A stretch of DNA of 26,582 nt from Firmicutes bacterium UBA5227 (GTDB taxonomy: Bacteria; Bacillota; Clostridia; Tissierellales; Sedimentibacteraceae), in contig DHUT01000046.1 in assembly GCA_002409285.1 (NCBI GenBank), positions 17,727 through 44,308 of the forward strand. Reading direction: 5' to 3'. How positions within the stretch are numbered: the first letter of the stretch is position 1; each line of letters starts with the position of its first letter. Positions 16,625 to 23,535 of this stretch are shown one piece after another. The translations under genes and the position numbers were made by a program. The notes below the pieces were generated by a model, which was not told the DNA's origin, ran no database searches, and saw only the letters and a program-made list of their open reading frames with translations.

Positions 16625-16860
16625 CTTTAACTAACAGGGATATTTTTACAACAGTGCTTTTATCCAGCATAATAGTTACTCCGTTTTTATAAGAATTGAT
16701 TTACATCGTTCCGGCGTCAGTATTGATGACAAATCGCAAAGAAAGATGTACTACCTCCAAAAATCATAGCATATTACAGAAAAAAGGTCAATAATTACGT
16801 TTAATTCGTTTAACTTGATGATTCTGAGTAAACATAAATTCTGCAAGGCAAAAGTCAACC
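16625..16860. other. Intergenic stretch without a recognisable gene
   Basis: I see no convincing coding region or RNA in these 236 bases. They end sharply where similarity to the PD-(D/E)XK element begins, so they may hold eroded mobile-element DNA. Confidence 0.4.
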
Positions 16861-17240
16861 TGAGATTGTTAAAACAGGTGAAAAATGATACAATTAAAAT
16901 AATAAATATTGCAATGGAACTTATGAACGAAGGAAAAATAACAGAAGAAGATTATACAAAGATAACAGAAGCGACAACGTATCTTTTGGGGTATTTTTCA
17001 GAAAACTATGCGGACTTAAAATTGTCGAAGGAGGTGTCCGAGGTGAGTGAATATATCTATACAAAGGGTAAAGATGAAGGAATAAGAGAAGGTAAAAAAG
17101 AAGGAATACAAGAGGGAAGAAATAAGGAGAAAATTGAACTGGCAAGAAATCTTCTTGACGTATTGGACATAAAAACCATTTCTTTAAAGACCGGCTTAAG
17201 TATTGAGAAGGTTGAGAGTATTGCAAGAGGAGAGCTTTAA
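16861..17240 (+). pseudogene. C-terminal fragment of a PD-(D/E)XK (Rpn-type) transposase-like protein
   Basis: The translation LLKQVKNDTIKIINIAMEL, then ITEEDYTKITEATTYLLGYF, then the GxxEG repeat tail and a final helix (IELARNLLDVLDIKTISLKTG) is the C-terminal half of the clostridial PD-(D/E)XK nuclease family transposases. The nuclease core is missing. Similarity to the + strand copy near the right end of the window starts abruptly at about 16861, at the point where that copy is about to stop. The frame is open from a TTG at 16815, but no ribosome site exists, so it is probably a dead remnant. Its 3' part belongs to the long direct repeat. Confidence 0.8.
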
Positions 17241-17245
17241 GGAAT

Positions 17246-17276
17246 AAAGAGCACCCGGTATACCTAGGTGCTCTTT
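17246..17276 (+). terminator. Terminator of the PD-(D/E)XK element, left copy
   Basis: A perfect 10-bp stem (AAAGAGCACC / GGTGCTCTTT) with an 11-base loop, six bases after the stop codon. The T-tract is short because the Ts are part of the stem. Confidence 0.75.
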
Positions 17277-17299
17277 GGGTAATATGTAAAAAAATCTAA

Positions 17300-17377
17300 A
17301 TAATAGAACTAAAAAAATTATTTGCCGTAGCATTAGAAATAATGTTAGATGCAGAATTGGATGAGCATCTTGGATAA
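17300..17377 (+). pseudogene. IS256-like transposase remnant, left copy
   Basis: A 25-codon open stretch reads IIELKKLFAVALEIMLDAEL followed by DEHLG and a stop. The MLDAELDEHLG part resembles the N-terminal signature of IS256-family transposases (EMLEAELDEHLGY). The start codon is lost here but kept in the right copy. Nothing else of the element remains nearby. Confidence 0.55.
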
Positions 17378-17444
17378 GAGAAGAACATAGTATTATGAAG
17401 GGAATTTCATTTCACAGAATGATAAGGAAGCCGTCTCACAAACC

Positions 17445-19043
17445 TCACATACTGCTCGTGTCGCTCTCCAGCGGAGCACTATAACCAGGCCTTCGAACCC
17501 AGTCATCCGACCAATCTTCCGATGCAAAAGCACTCGTAGGATCAGTGTATTCACCGTCAATAATCAGGCGGAAATGTAGATGAGGGCTTGTTGCTTCGCC
17601 TGTCGAACCAACATAGCCGATAACGTCCCCTTGCTGCACGGTATCTCCATCTGCAAGTCCTTCTGCAAATCCAAACAATTTCGAGTAAAAAGTCTGAATA
17701 CCTCCGCCGTGATTCAAAATGACATAATTACCATCCGTTTCATTATCTCCTATCTCAGCGACTGTTCCCTTATCGGCAGTAAGTACAGGTGTGCCTTCAG
17801 GTGCCGGAATATCAATCCCATTATGAAACATCATTTCCTGCTTCACGGGCTGCATGTGGTTACCATATGCAGCGGTGATATGATTATACCCCGTTACTGG
17901 CCACAGATATTTCATGTCGATATTGCTATCGTTCTGGTTATCAGCACTGACATTGATAACATTGTCAATGTCGTTCCCTGTCGAACTGGTATCGATAACA
18001 TTGTTAATGTCATTCCCTGTCGAACTGGCAGCCAATGCCAATCCTATACCGCCGATTGCCAGGATTGCTGCAACGGCTAAAACCGTAATAGACTTCTTTG
18101 TTTTCTTAACGTTCATAATTCTTATCAATCTCCTTTTAATGTGCTTCTTACTCTCGCATAAGGGAGAATAAAAAGCCGTGTTCATGCCAGAATGGTTGTC
18201 CAGCGTGTTCAAAATGGCTTCGCCATAATGCTTTCTTTCCTCATGGGACATTTCGGATGCCAACGCCTCGTCGCAGGACAACTCGCCCCATATGCTTACA
18301 TCTTTGCGGAGAACATGGACGAAGGGATTAAACCAATGCAGCGTTCCTGCAATCAGCGCAAGCACTTTCACCCATAAATCCTTCCGTTTCAGGTGCATGA
18401 GTTCATGGGTCAGGATCAGCTTTAAGTCCGTTTCCAATATGCTGGATGTTGGCAGCAGTATCATGGGGCGGCGCAGCCCCACAAGCATAGGGCTTGTAAT
18501 TTTATGGTTCAGCATCAGTTTTACATCACCGTGGACGCCCAAAGCCGCTTTGCGTGATGAAAGCAGGGCGGCGGCCGTATCCTCCGGTATGGGAATACTG
18601 TTTTCCAGAAGCCGCTTGCTAAATCTGCGGTAGCAATAGAAATGCCATCCGGCAAATACCATTGCGCCCAGAAACCAAATGAGCAAAACGGCTCCCATTA
18701 CTTCTAAAGACAGGTGTTTTTCCATAGCAGCAGGAAGATGTTTCTCCATCAGGGTATCTACTGCATCCACAAAACTGTTTGGCTGTAATGCTTCAGGGAT
18801 AGCCATAGGCGGTGTTCCAGAAGGGAGCCTTGGCGTTATTGTCGTCTTTGGCAAAACAAAAGAAACCTTTCCCACAATAAGGGAAACAGGTAAGAGAAAA
18901 AAAGCAATAGCAATTTTCCCAATTCCGTATTGCCACTTGGCAGGAAAGATTTTAGCAGTTACAGGCCGAAGTAACAGCATCAACCCGATAACCACACTTC
19001 CCGCAATGGACATGGCAAGGAGATTTGAAAACAGATTACTCAT
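17445..19043 (-). CDS. M56 (BlaR1-like) membrane protease fused to an M23 (LytM) domain
   Basis: A 532-residue protein. The first 340 residues are a BlaR1/MecR1-type zinc protease: N-terminal helices, then H213-E-L-M-H217 with the third ligand in CDE (Glu259), and a membrane helix at about 318-338. In BlaR1 the outer part would be a beta-lactam-binding domain; here it is an M23 peptidoglycan endopeptidase-like domain (about 378-500) with H407-x-x-x-D411 and H488-L-H490. The YxHL histidine is replaced by Lys455 (YSKL), so hydrolysis may be lost. A linker carries two 13-residue repeats. It overlaps blaI by 8 bases. I infer a sensor that cleaves the BlaI-type repressor when the outer domain meets cell-wall material. 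The base composition is visibly GC-richer than in neighbouring genes. Confidence 0.88.
   Translation of the reverse strand: MSNLFSNLLAMSIAGSVVIGLMLLLRPVTAKIFPAKWQYGIGKIAIAFFLLPVSLIVGKVSFVLPKTTITPRLPSGTPPMAIPEALQPNSFVDAVDTLMEKHLPAAMEKHLSLEVMGAVLLIWFLGAMVFAGWHFYCYRRFSKRLLENSIPIPEDTAAALLSSRKAALGVHGDVKLMLNHKITSPMLVGLRRPMILLPTSSILETDLKLILTHELMHLKRKDLWVKVLALIAGTLHWFNPFVHVLRKDVSIWGELSCDEALASEMSHEERKHYGEAILNTLDNHSGMNTAFYSPLCESKKHIKRRLIRIMNVKKTKKSITVLAVAAILAIGGIGLALAASSTGNDINNVIDTSSTGNDIDNVINVSADNQNDSNIDMKYLWPVTGYNHITAAYGNHMQPVKQEMMFHNGIDIPAPEGTPVLTADKGTVAEIGDNETDGNYVILNHGGGIQTFYSKLFGFAEGLADGDTVQQGDVIGYVGSTGEATSPHLHFRLIIDGEYTDPTSAFASEDWSDDWVRRPGYSAPLESDTSSM
17955..18032 (-). repeat. Two tandem 39-bp repeats in the linker of the M56-M23 gene
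   Basis: Units 17955-17993 and 17994-18032 differ at a few bases and encode the motif SSTGNDI(N/D)NVI. They lie between the last membrane helix and the M23 domain, so they may set the reach of the outer domain. A slippage origin is likely. Confidence 0.8.
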
Positions 19044-19434
19044 TCTTCACACCTGCCTTTTCCGCGAACCACCGTCTCAAATCAGCTATTTCATCCTTTG
19101 TCAGTTCTTTGCCGTCATAAAGTGTTGCAAGGAAGTTTTTGATCGAACCCTCATACAGTGTTTCCAGCAGGCTTTTTGCTTCCTGGCTCCGGTATTGCTC
19201 CGGTGACAGGCAAGGCTCATAAATATTTGTACGACCTTGCTGCCCGGTGATAATCAAGACGCCTTTTTCAACCAGCCGAGCCAAGAAGGTTGCAATTGTT
19301 TGCCCTTTCCATTCCTTCCCCTTATCCCGTACAAAAATCTCAAGCAGTTCGCTGGAAGTAATAGGATGACCGGAAGCCCAGATAATCTCCATCACTTCCA
19401 TTTCAGTTTCTGATAATTTTTGAAAATTGTTCAT
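19036..19434 (-). CDS. BlaI/MecI family transcriptional repressor
   Basis: A 132-residue winged-helix repressor. It opens with MNNFQKLSETEMEVMEIIWA, the typical BlaI N-terminus. A helix-turn-helix (ITSSELLEIF, then WKGQTIATFLARLVEKGVL) and a C-terminal dimer region (FLATLYDGKELTKDEIADLRRWF) follow. ATG 19434 is chosen because GGAGGG lies 8 bases before it; upstream in-frame codons have no ribosome site. BlaI repressors dimerise on TACA/TGTA dyads and are inactivated by cleavage, usually after signalling by the M56 partner. Here that partner overlaps this gene by 8 bases, which implies translational coupling. Two matching operators lie in its own promoter. Confidence 0.93.
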   Translation of the reverse strand: MNNFQKLSETEMEVMEIIWASGHPITSSELLEIFVRDKGKEWKGQTIATFLARLVEKGVLIITGQQGRTNIYEPCLSPEQYRSQEAKSLLETLYEGSIKNFLATLYDGKELTKDEIADLRRWFAEKAGVKNE

Positions 19435-19477
19435 GGTGTACACCCTCCATTCATTGTTACACGTCTGCGACAATGTT

Positions 19478-19528
19478 ACTACAATCTTGTAGTGATTACA
19501 TCTTACTACAAGATTGTGGTGATGTCAA
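19478..19528 (-). promoter_or_regulatory. blaI-type promoter with two BlaI operators
   Basis: On the - strand TTGACA (19523-19528) and TAAGAT (19500-19505) are 17 bases apart. One dyad, ACTACAA-GA-TTGTGGT (19505-19520, one mismatch), fills the spacer. A second, perfect dyad ACTACAA-TC-TTGTAGT (19478-19493) covers the predicted start point. Both match the known BlaI/MecI operator form, so tight autorepression is expected. Confidence 0.85.
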
Positions 19529-19577
19529 GAAAAATGATACAGAAATTGATACAGAAATTTGCAGGCATGGGGTCACC

Positions 19578-19896
19578 TTACCCCACAAGCAGTTTCTGCT
19601 TAGTTTCAATATAACAATCAGAAAGTCTGCGGTAATCTTGCACTGCGTCGTAAAAAACGGCCATTGCAAAGAAGCTCCCAATCGTATAATAATAACTACG
19701 ATTGGGAGCTGTTGATAGCGAAGCCGGGTGTACGTTGTAGAATGGTTGAACACAAGTCTCAGTAACATAATTACTACTCTCCGAAGTATTAATGGGATTT
19801 ATACCCGTCGGCAGTGATTCCGCCGGAATGAGTTCCTTCGCGCAAGATGAAAACAAAAATAATATGCCTATCACCAGAAATACTGCTATCTTTCAT
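19578..19896 (-). pseudogene. Small lipoprotein-like gene with apparent start-region frameshift
   Basis: From GTG 19874 the frame encodes VIGILFLFSSCAKELIPAES and continues for about 98 residues, ending in DCYIETKQKLLVG. LFSSC is a good lipobox. If one A is removed from the AAA after ATG 19896, the product becomes MKIAVFLVIGILFLFSSC, a complete lipoprotein signal peptide. The single extra base therefore looks like a disabling or phase-variable frameshift. No clear ribosome site precedes either start. The gene lies 21 bases after the WG-repeat gene and before blaI. A 14-bp perfect inverted repeat falls inside it, so coding status is uncertain and I know no family for it. Confidence 0.45.
19673..19710. 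repeat. Perfect 14-bp-arm inverted repeat
   Basis: AGCTCCCAATCGTA and TACGATTGGGAGCT flank the 10-base loop TAATAATAAC. The hairpin would be very stable and lies inside the lipoprotein-like frame, upstream of the blaI promoter. On the - strand TCTTTGC follows, so it could act as a weak terminator insulating blaI; it could equally be a small inserted palindrome. Confidence 0.8.
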
Positions 19897-19917
19897 ATGC
19901 CAATTAACGGTTACTAA

Positions 19918-21678
19918 TTATTGCATGTTAACTGGTTTAATAATTGATACCCTTCTAATATCAGCATCCCACTTAACCTCGCAATCAAGTGCTTCGGAGA
20001 CAAATCGGAGTGGAACGAGCGTACGATTATTTTCAATTATTGCGGGCACATCCAGCGTAATAGCCTCACCATTGATAAAAGCGGCATTACTTCCTATACT
20101 TAGTTCAATTTTAATATTTCCCTTAATTGCGGTGACTTTTCTTGATTGATTATCCCAAGATACATCAGAACCCAAAGCTTCAAAGATCTTTCTCATAGGA
20201 ACCATAGTTCTGTCGTTTACTATCTTCGGTTCAGCATCAAAATAAAGGTCAAGACCGTCAAGATATACGGTAATGGGTCTTTCAAAAGACGGCTCCTTCG
20301 TTGCAGCATCAGCGGGAAGTGTGAGAATACCAAGTTTTTCATTGCTGCCGTTGTAGTCACGTATCTTTACTATGCACGAATCTTTATTGATCATTTCTAT
20401 ACTATCAAATATAAATGGAACAACCTCTTCCCCATATCTATTTATCACCCCATATAAGGATGTTCCATATCGCATGGCAACAGCGACGCCTTCTTTAAAT
20501 TCTGAAATATTTGTATATGAAAAATCTGTCAGCCTGTTACCTTCACCATCCAAAACAGCCTCCATGTAACTTGGAGCACCAAACCATTCAACCAATCCCC
20601 CGACAGGTTCATGCTGGCCTATTAATGCATCACCTTGCCTCTTAACGGGATAATCTTTATGCTCAGCCAGCTTTTTGCCGGTTTTATCTATAATGTAATA
20701 ACGATGCTCGCCATTAACAATTTCAGTAACACTGGCCATACCCTTATAAAAATCTGATGCGGAATCATATTGATATGGGATCACCGTCTCGCCTTGTTTA
20801 TCTACATAGCCGTACTTTCCGTTAACAGACACAGTTGCAAGGTTTTCACTGAACTTTCCGGGATAATCAAATATAAACGGAGTAATGTTTTCAGCCTTGA
20901 TATTTACATATCCCCATTTGCCGTCTTCAGACAATGCAATAATTTCGTTATCACAAACAATGGCATTTTCATATATAATAGGAACCACCACATCGGCTTG
21001 GTTGTTTACTACTCCAAATTTCCCATCTTTTTCAACAACCATCAATTTTTCAAAGTCATTGTATCCATGAACTCCTATATTGCTATATATCATCCCGCTT
21101 ATTTCTTTGCCAAGGTTGTCAAAAAAACCATAGAAACCATTCTTACGTGCCCAGACTAAACCACTCTCATTGTTAAAAACCTCATCATAATTGCATGGCA
21201 GTATCTCATCCCCTGATTTATTAATCAGACCAAATTTCCCCTTTGATATAGTTTGGGCAAATCCATTACGAAAGGTGCCCACCTCATCATAATCACTTAC
21301 ATTAAGTATTTCCTTGCCTGCATTGTCAATAAATATTTTTTTGCTGCCTAATCGGGCATAACATAATCCCTCTGAAAACCTTCCTAAATCATCATATATG
21401 ACAGGTATTACTATTTCGCCTGTCTCGTCCACGATTCCAAATTTAGAAATGTTGCCATCCATGATAACATGAATCACGCCAAACCCTTCGCTAAAGAAAT
21501 AATTAGCGTAAATACTTTTATAGTTCATTTCTGGTTCAATCCATTTTACGGAGAGTCCGGATTCCTTAACGAGCGTTTGTCCCTCAGTTTCTGCAAATGC
21601 AACCATAGGTGTAAAGACAAGTGAAATAAGCATGAGTGTTATTGCTGCTGCCCTAAATAAATTTTTCAAATCTAACAT
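19918..21678 (-). CDS. Secreted WG-repeat protein with copper-amine-oxidase-like C-terminal domain
   Basis: A 586-residue exported protein. ATG 21678 has AAAGGTGG just upstream and gives a signal peptide ending VAFA-ETEGQ (about residue 30). About eight WG/KWG-type repeats follow (for example KFGIVDETGEIVIPVIYDDL and GKYGYVDKQGETVIPYQYD). They form a beta-rich repeat array of unknown ligand, seen in many clostridial surface proteins. The last 115 residues form a copper amine oxidase N-domain-like module (MVPMRKIFEALGSDVSWD, then TLVPLRFVSEALDCEVKWD), a common clostridial wall-associated domain without oxidase activity. No sortase motif is present. It precedes the lipoprotein-like gene and blaI on the same strand. 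Confidence 0.88.
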   Translation of the reverse strand: MLDLKNLFRAAAITLMLISLVFTPMVAFAETEGQTLVKESGLSVKWIEPEMNYKSIYANYFFSEGFGVIHVIMDGNISKFGIVDETGEIVIPVIYDDLGRFSEGLCYARLGSKKIFIDNAGKEILNVSDYDEVGTFRNGFAQTISKGKFGLINKSGDEILPCNYDEVFNNESGLVWARKNGFYGFFDNLGKEISGMIYSNIGVHGYNDFEKLMVVEKDGKFGVVNNQADVVVPIIYENAIVCDNEIIALSEDGKWGYVNIKAENITPFIFDYPGKFSENLATVSVNGKYGYVDKQGETVIPYQYDSASDFYKGMASVTEIVNGEHRYYIIDKTGKKLAEHKDYPVKRQGDALIGQHEPVGGLVEWFGAPSYMEAVLDGEGNRLTDFSYTNISEFKEGVAVAMRYGTSLYGVINRYGEEVVPFIFDSIEMINKDSCIVKIRDYNGSNEKLGILTLPADAATKEPSFERPITVYLDGLDLYFDAEPKIVNDRTMVPMRKIFEALGSDVSWDNQSRKVTAIKGNIKIELSIGSNAAFINGEAITLDVPAIIENNRTLVPLRFVSEALDCEVKWDADIRRVSIIKPVNMQ

Positions 21679-21720
21679 AAAAACCACCTTTCAAAACGAA
21701 AATATATTTCTGTGATGCTG

Positions 21721-21773
21721 CTTCAACACAAGCCTTGAAGTCTTGACCGCATAAATTTAAGCAGTCAAGACTT
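21721..21773. promoter_or_regulatory. Two overlapping inverted repeats upstream of the WG-repeat gene
   Basis: AAGTCTTGAC (21738-21747) pairs with GTCAAGACTT (21764-21773). CTTCAA (21721-21726) pairs with TTGAAG (21735-21740). The two pairings share bases 21738-21740, so in RNA they would compete. They lie 43-95 bases before the start codon and may be a leader control element or an operator. Confidence 0.45.
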
Positions 21774-21813
21774 TCTTGGACAAATTACAGAAATTTTTTA
21801 ATTAATTATATAA

Positions 21814-22480
21814 TTATAATGGTCTACAGTCAATACTGAACAAGTTTGTTGATCCCGAAGTTGGTGTACCTCCGTATCTCATCTGCTGCCAAGCAGGCAT
21901 AGAACCTGAAGTGTATGGATCAAGCTTTGGGGTTCCGGTAGTTGTCGTACAGTTGGAATCCAAACTATACTGCGTTGACCCACCTGAATGTCTCAACAAT
22001 TTTACTTCCTTGAATGTTAGATCGTTCATATATACAGTTTGCGTTTTTGTTATATTACTTGATGACCACAAATCAGTAAAGGGATTCAAATTTGATGCAA
22101 TAGTCATCTCTTTCCAGAACTTAACTCCATTCTGAAATTTGTTTTGCCACATACCTTCATCAAAATCCGCAGACAATGATTTACCAAAACCACTGATGGT
22201 AACCTTTCCTTCAGTGCTCGACGAATAAATAAGCTCAACCGTCAAAGTTGAAGTGTTGTTACTTATAGTAAATGCTGCTGTCTCATACCACCTTGATCCA
22301 TTTGTTTGTGGTTTTAATACAGTTCCACCATTAAGAATAAGCTTATATTTTCCGCCACCATAGACTTGGATACCCGCATCAAAGTTACCGGCACTTATTA
22401 TGACATCCAAACATAGCATACGAAACAAAAGTAGGTGTTCCGCTTCCCAGCATAACGCTGTTAGTTGGCAGAGTGACATC
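21814..22480 (-). pseudogene. 5'-truncated, frameshifted secreted-protein gene
   Basis: The downstream frame encodes a polar, Ser/Thr/Gly-rich beta-type protein: GNFDAGIQVYGGGKYKLILN, then GFGKSLSADFDEGMWQNKFQ, ending NLFSIDCRPL. It looks like a carbohydrate-associated or adhesion module, but I cannot name the family. The upstream part (DVTLPTNSVMLGSG, then TPTFVSYAMFG) is in another frame, with the shift near 22400. The gene begins exactly at the edge of the right direct repeat with no start codon or signal peptide, so its 5' end was removed by the rearrangement. Confidence 0.7.
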
Positions 22481-22663
22481 GTAAAGATGAAGGAATAAGA
22501 GAAGGCAAAATAGAAGGTAAAAAAGAAGGAATACAAGAGGGAAGAAATAAGGAGAAAATTGAACTGGCAAGAAACTCCTGGATGTATTGGACATAAAACC
22601 ATTTCCTTAAAGACTGGATTAAGTACTGAGCAGGTTGAGAGTATTGCAAGAGGAGAGCTTTAA
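22481..22663 (+). pseudogene. C-terminal fragment of the PD-(D/E)XK element, right copy, frameshifted
   Basis: Similar to 17068-17240. It has one extra 12-bp GxxEG unit (KDEGIREGKIEGKKEGIQEG) and lacks one base in each of two places (near 22575 and 22597), which breaks the frame. The N-terminal part is absent; the - strand pseudogene abuts it. Confidence 0.8.
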
Positions 22664-22668
22664 GGAAT

Positions 22669-22699
22669 AAAGAGCACCCGGTGTACCTGGGTGCTCTTT
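22669..22699 (+). terminator. Terminator of the PD-(D/E)XK element, right copy
   Basis: The same 10-bp stem as the left copy (AAAGAGCACC / GGTGCTCTTT); only the 11-base loop differs. Confidence 0.75.
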
Positions 22700-22706
22700 G
22701 GGAAAT

Positions 22707-22802
22707 ATGTTAAAAAAATCTAAAATAATAGAACTAAAAAAATTATTTGCCGTAACATTAGAAATAATGTTAGATGCAGAATTGGATGAGCATCTTGGAT
22801 AA
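22707..22802 (+). pseudogene. IS256-like transposase N-terminal remnant, right copy
   Basis: Here the start ATG is kept: MLKKSKIIELKKLFAVTLEI, then MLDAELDEHLG and a stop. Intact transposases continue with Tyr at this point; a base is missing, so the frame ends after 31 codons. The rest of the element is gone. Confidence 0.55.
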
Positions 22803-22956
22803 GAGAAGAACATAGCATTATGAAGGGGATTTCACCGGATGATAAGGGAGCCATCTTTTGAAAGACCCATCGTCTGCCCTTGACAACCACATAGGTTATC
22901 GCTAAATATTTACAGATATTGGATGTCAACCTAACTTGTTTTTTAAAATTTTTGTC

Positions 22957-22985
22957 TTGACAAAGGGGGTGCACTTTAGTAAAAC
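22957..22985 (+). promoter_or_regulatory. Orphan promoter-like sequence
   Basis: TTGACA (22957-22962), 17 bases, then TAAAAC (22980-22985). No gene follows on this strand, but the terminator at 23038-23076 does. A transcript of about 90 bases is possible; the -10 match is only fair. Confidence 0.3.
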
Positions 22986-23037
22986 CTGCTCTTAAAATTT
23001 ATTTTTTAAATAAACTGCATGATTTTATATAAATAGT

Positions 23038-23076
23038 AAAAGGTAGGCGAAGTTTTTTGCAACGCCTACCTTTTTT
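23038..23076. terminator. Strong bidirectional terminator
   Basis: A 12-bp perfect stem (AAAAGGTAGGCG / CGCCTACCTTTT) with a 13-base loop and T runs. It lies just past the stop of the - strand small secreted protein gene and serves that gene; the + strand reading ends in TTTTTTATTAA. Confidence 0.85.
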
Positions 23077-23077
23077 A

Positions 23078-23494
23078 TTAATTAATAGTTGTTTGTCCCT
23101 TGATGGTTACTGTGCTAGTGGTGCCATTTAAAGCTGACAAGCGAATGTATTTTCCCTGCCCCTGAGCGGAAATGGTTATTCCAGTTCCAGTATCAGCCCA
23201 CATAGCATCCCATGTGAGTTCTGTTCCAGTATTTACATCAATAAGGTAAGCTGCGATAATCTTGTGCTGAGTGCTGCCTACAGGATTAACCTTTACTGTA
23301 ATGGTTTGGTTGGATCCGACCCAATAATCTTGAATAGTAGCATATTCATCGGAAGCCAATTTTTTCTCGAATACATATACACTCTGAAGTCCAACATCTT
23401 CTGAAAGAATGTCTGCATAGGCAGGAGCTAAAGATGTAAAAGGAGAGAAAGCAAGGGTAATTGCCATCAGGAATAAAGCAATTTTGTTTTTCAT
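23078..23494 (-). CDS. Small secreted protein of unknown function
   Basis: A 138-residue protein. ATG 23494 has AGAGGTG 6 bases upstream and gives a signal peptide (MKNKIALFLMAITLAFSPFT, cleavage after AYA near residue 28). The mature part of about 110 residues is beta-like and Thr-rich (TITVKVNPVGSTQHK, then ISAQGQGKYIRLSALNGTTS) and has no cysteine. It is not recognised. It lies downstream of the sigma/anti-sigma pair on the same strand, with a gap of 126 bases, so it may have its own promoter. A surface or matrix role is only inference. Confidence 0.75.
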   Translation of the reverse strand: MKNKIALFLMAITLAFSPFTSLAPAYADILSEDVGLQSVYVFEKKLASDEYATIQDYWVGSNQTITVKVNPVGSTQHKIIAAYLIDVNTGTELTWDAMWADTGTGITISAQGQGKYIRLSALNGTTSTVTIKGQTTIN

Positions 23495-23535
23495 AATAAA
23501 CACCTCTCTTATATAATAGTATTAAGCCAATACAA

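Larger units (their letters stand above)
17068..17432 (+). repeat. Long direct repeat, left copy
   Basis: About 365 bases covering the 3' end of the PD-(D/E)XK gene, its terminator, an IS256-like remnant and some further sequence. It recurs in the same orientation at 22481-22852 with scattered mismatches and small indels. The two copies bracket about 5 kb. Confidence 0.9.
22481..22852 (+). repeat. Long direct repeat, right copy
   Basis: About 372 bases, the same orientation and order as 17068-17432: gene tail, terminator, IS256-like remnant, and a short common stretch ending GATAAGGGAGCC. Mismatches and small indels show the copies are not recent. Confidence 0.9.

Noticed and set aside
17580..19206. 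Several + strand frames opposite the M56-M23 and BlaI genes
   Set aside because: The - strand genes have complete motifs and ribosome sites; the + strand frames are low-complexity shadows.
21814..22602. The whole - strand frame read as one 262-residue protein
   Set aside because: Its first part is antisense to the transposase-like repeat (runs of F, S and L) and is joined to the secreted-protein remnant only by chance.
17068..22852. Composite transposon with defined terminal inverted repeats and target duplication
   Set aside because: No intact transposase, terminal inverted repeats or short target duplication could be seen at the segment ends.
22880..22910. A second promoter (TTGACA-17-TAAATA) on the + strand
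   Set aside because: The -10 matches only three of six bases and no gene follows.
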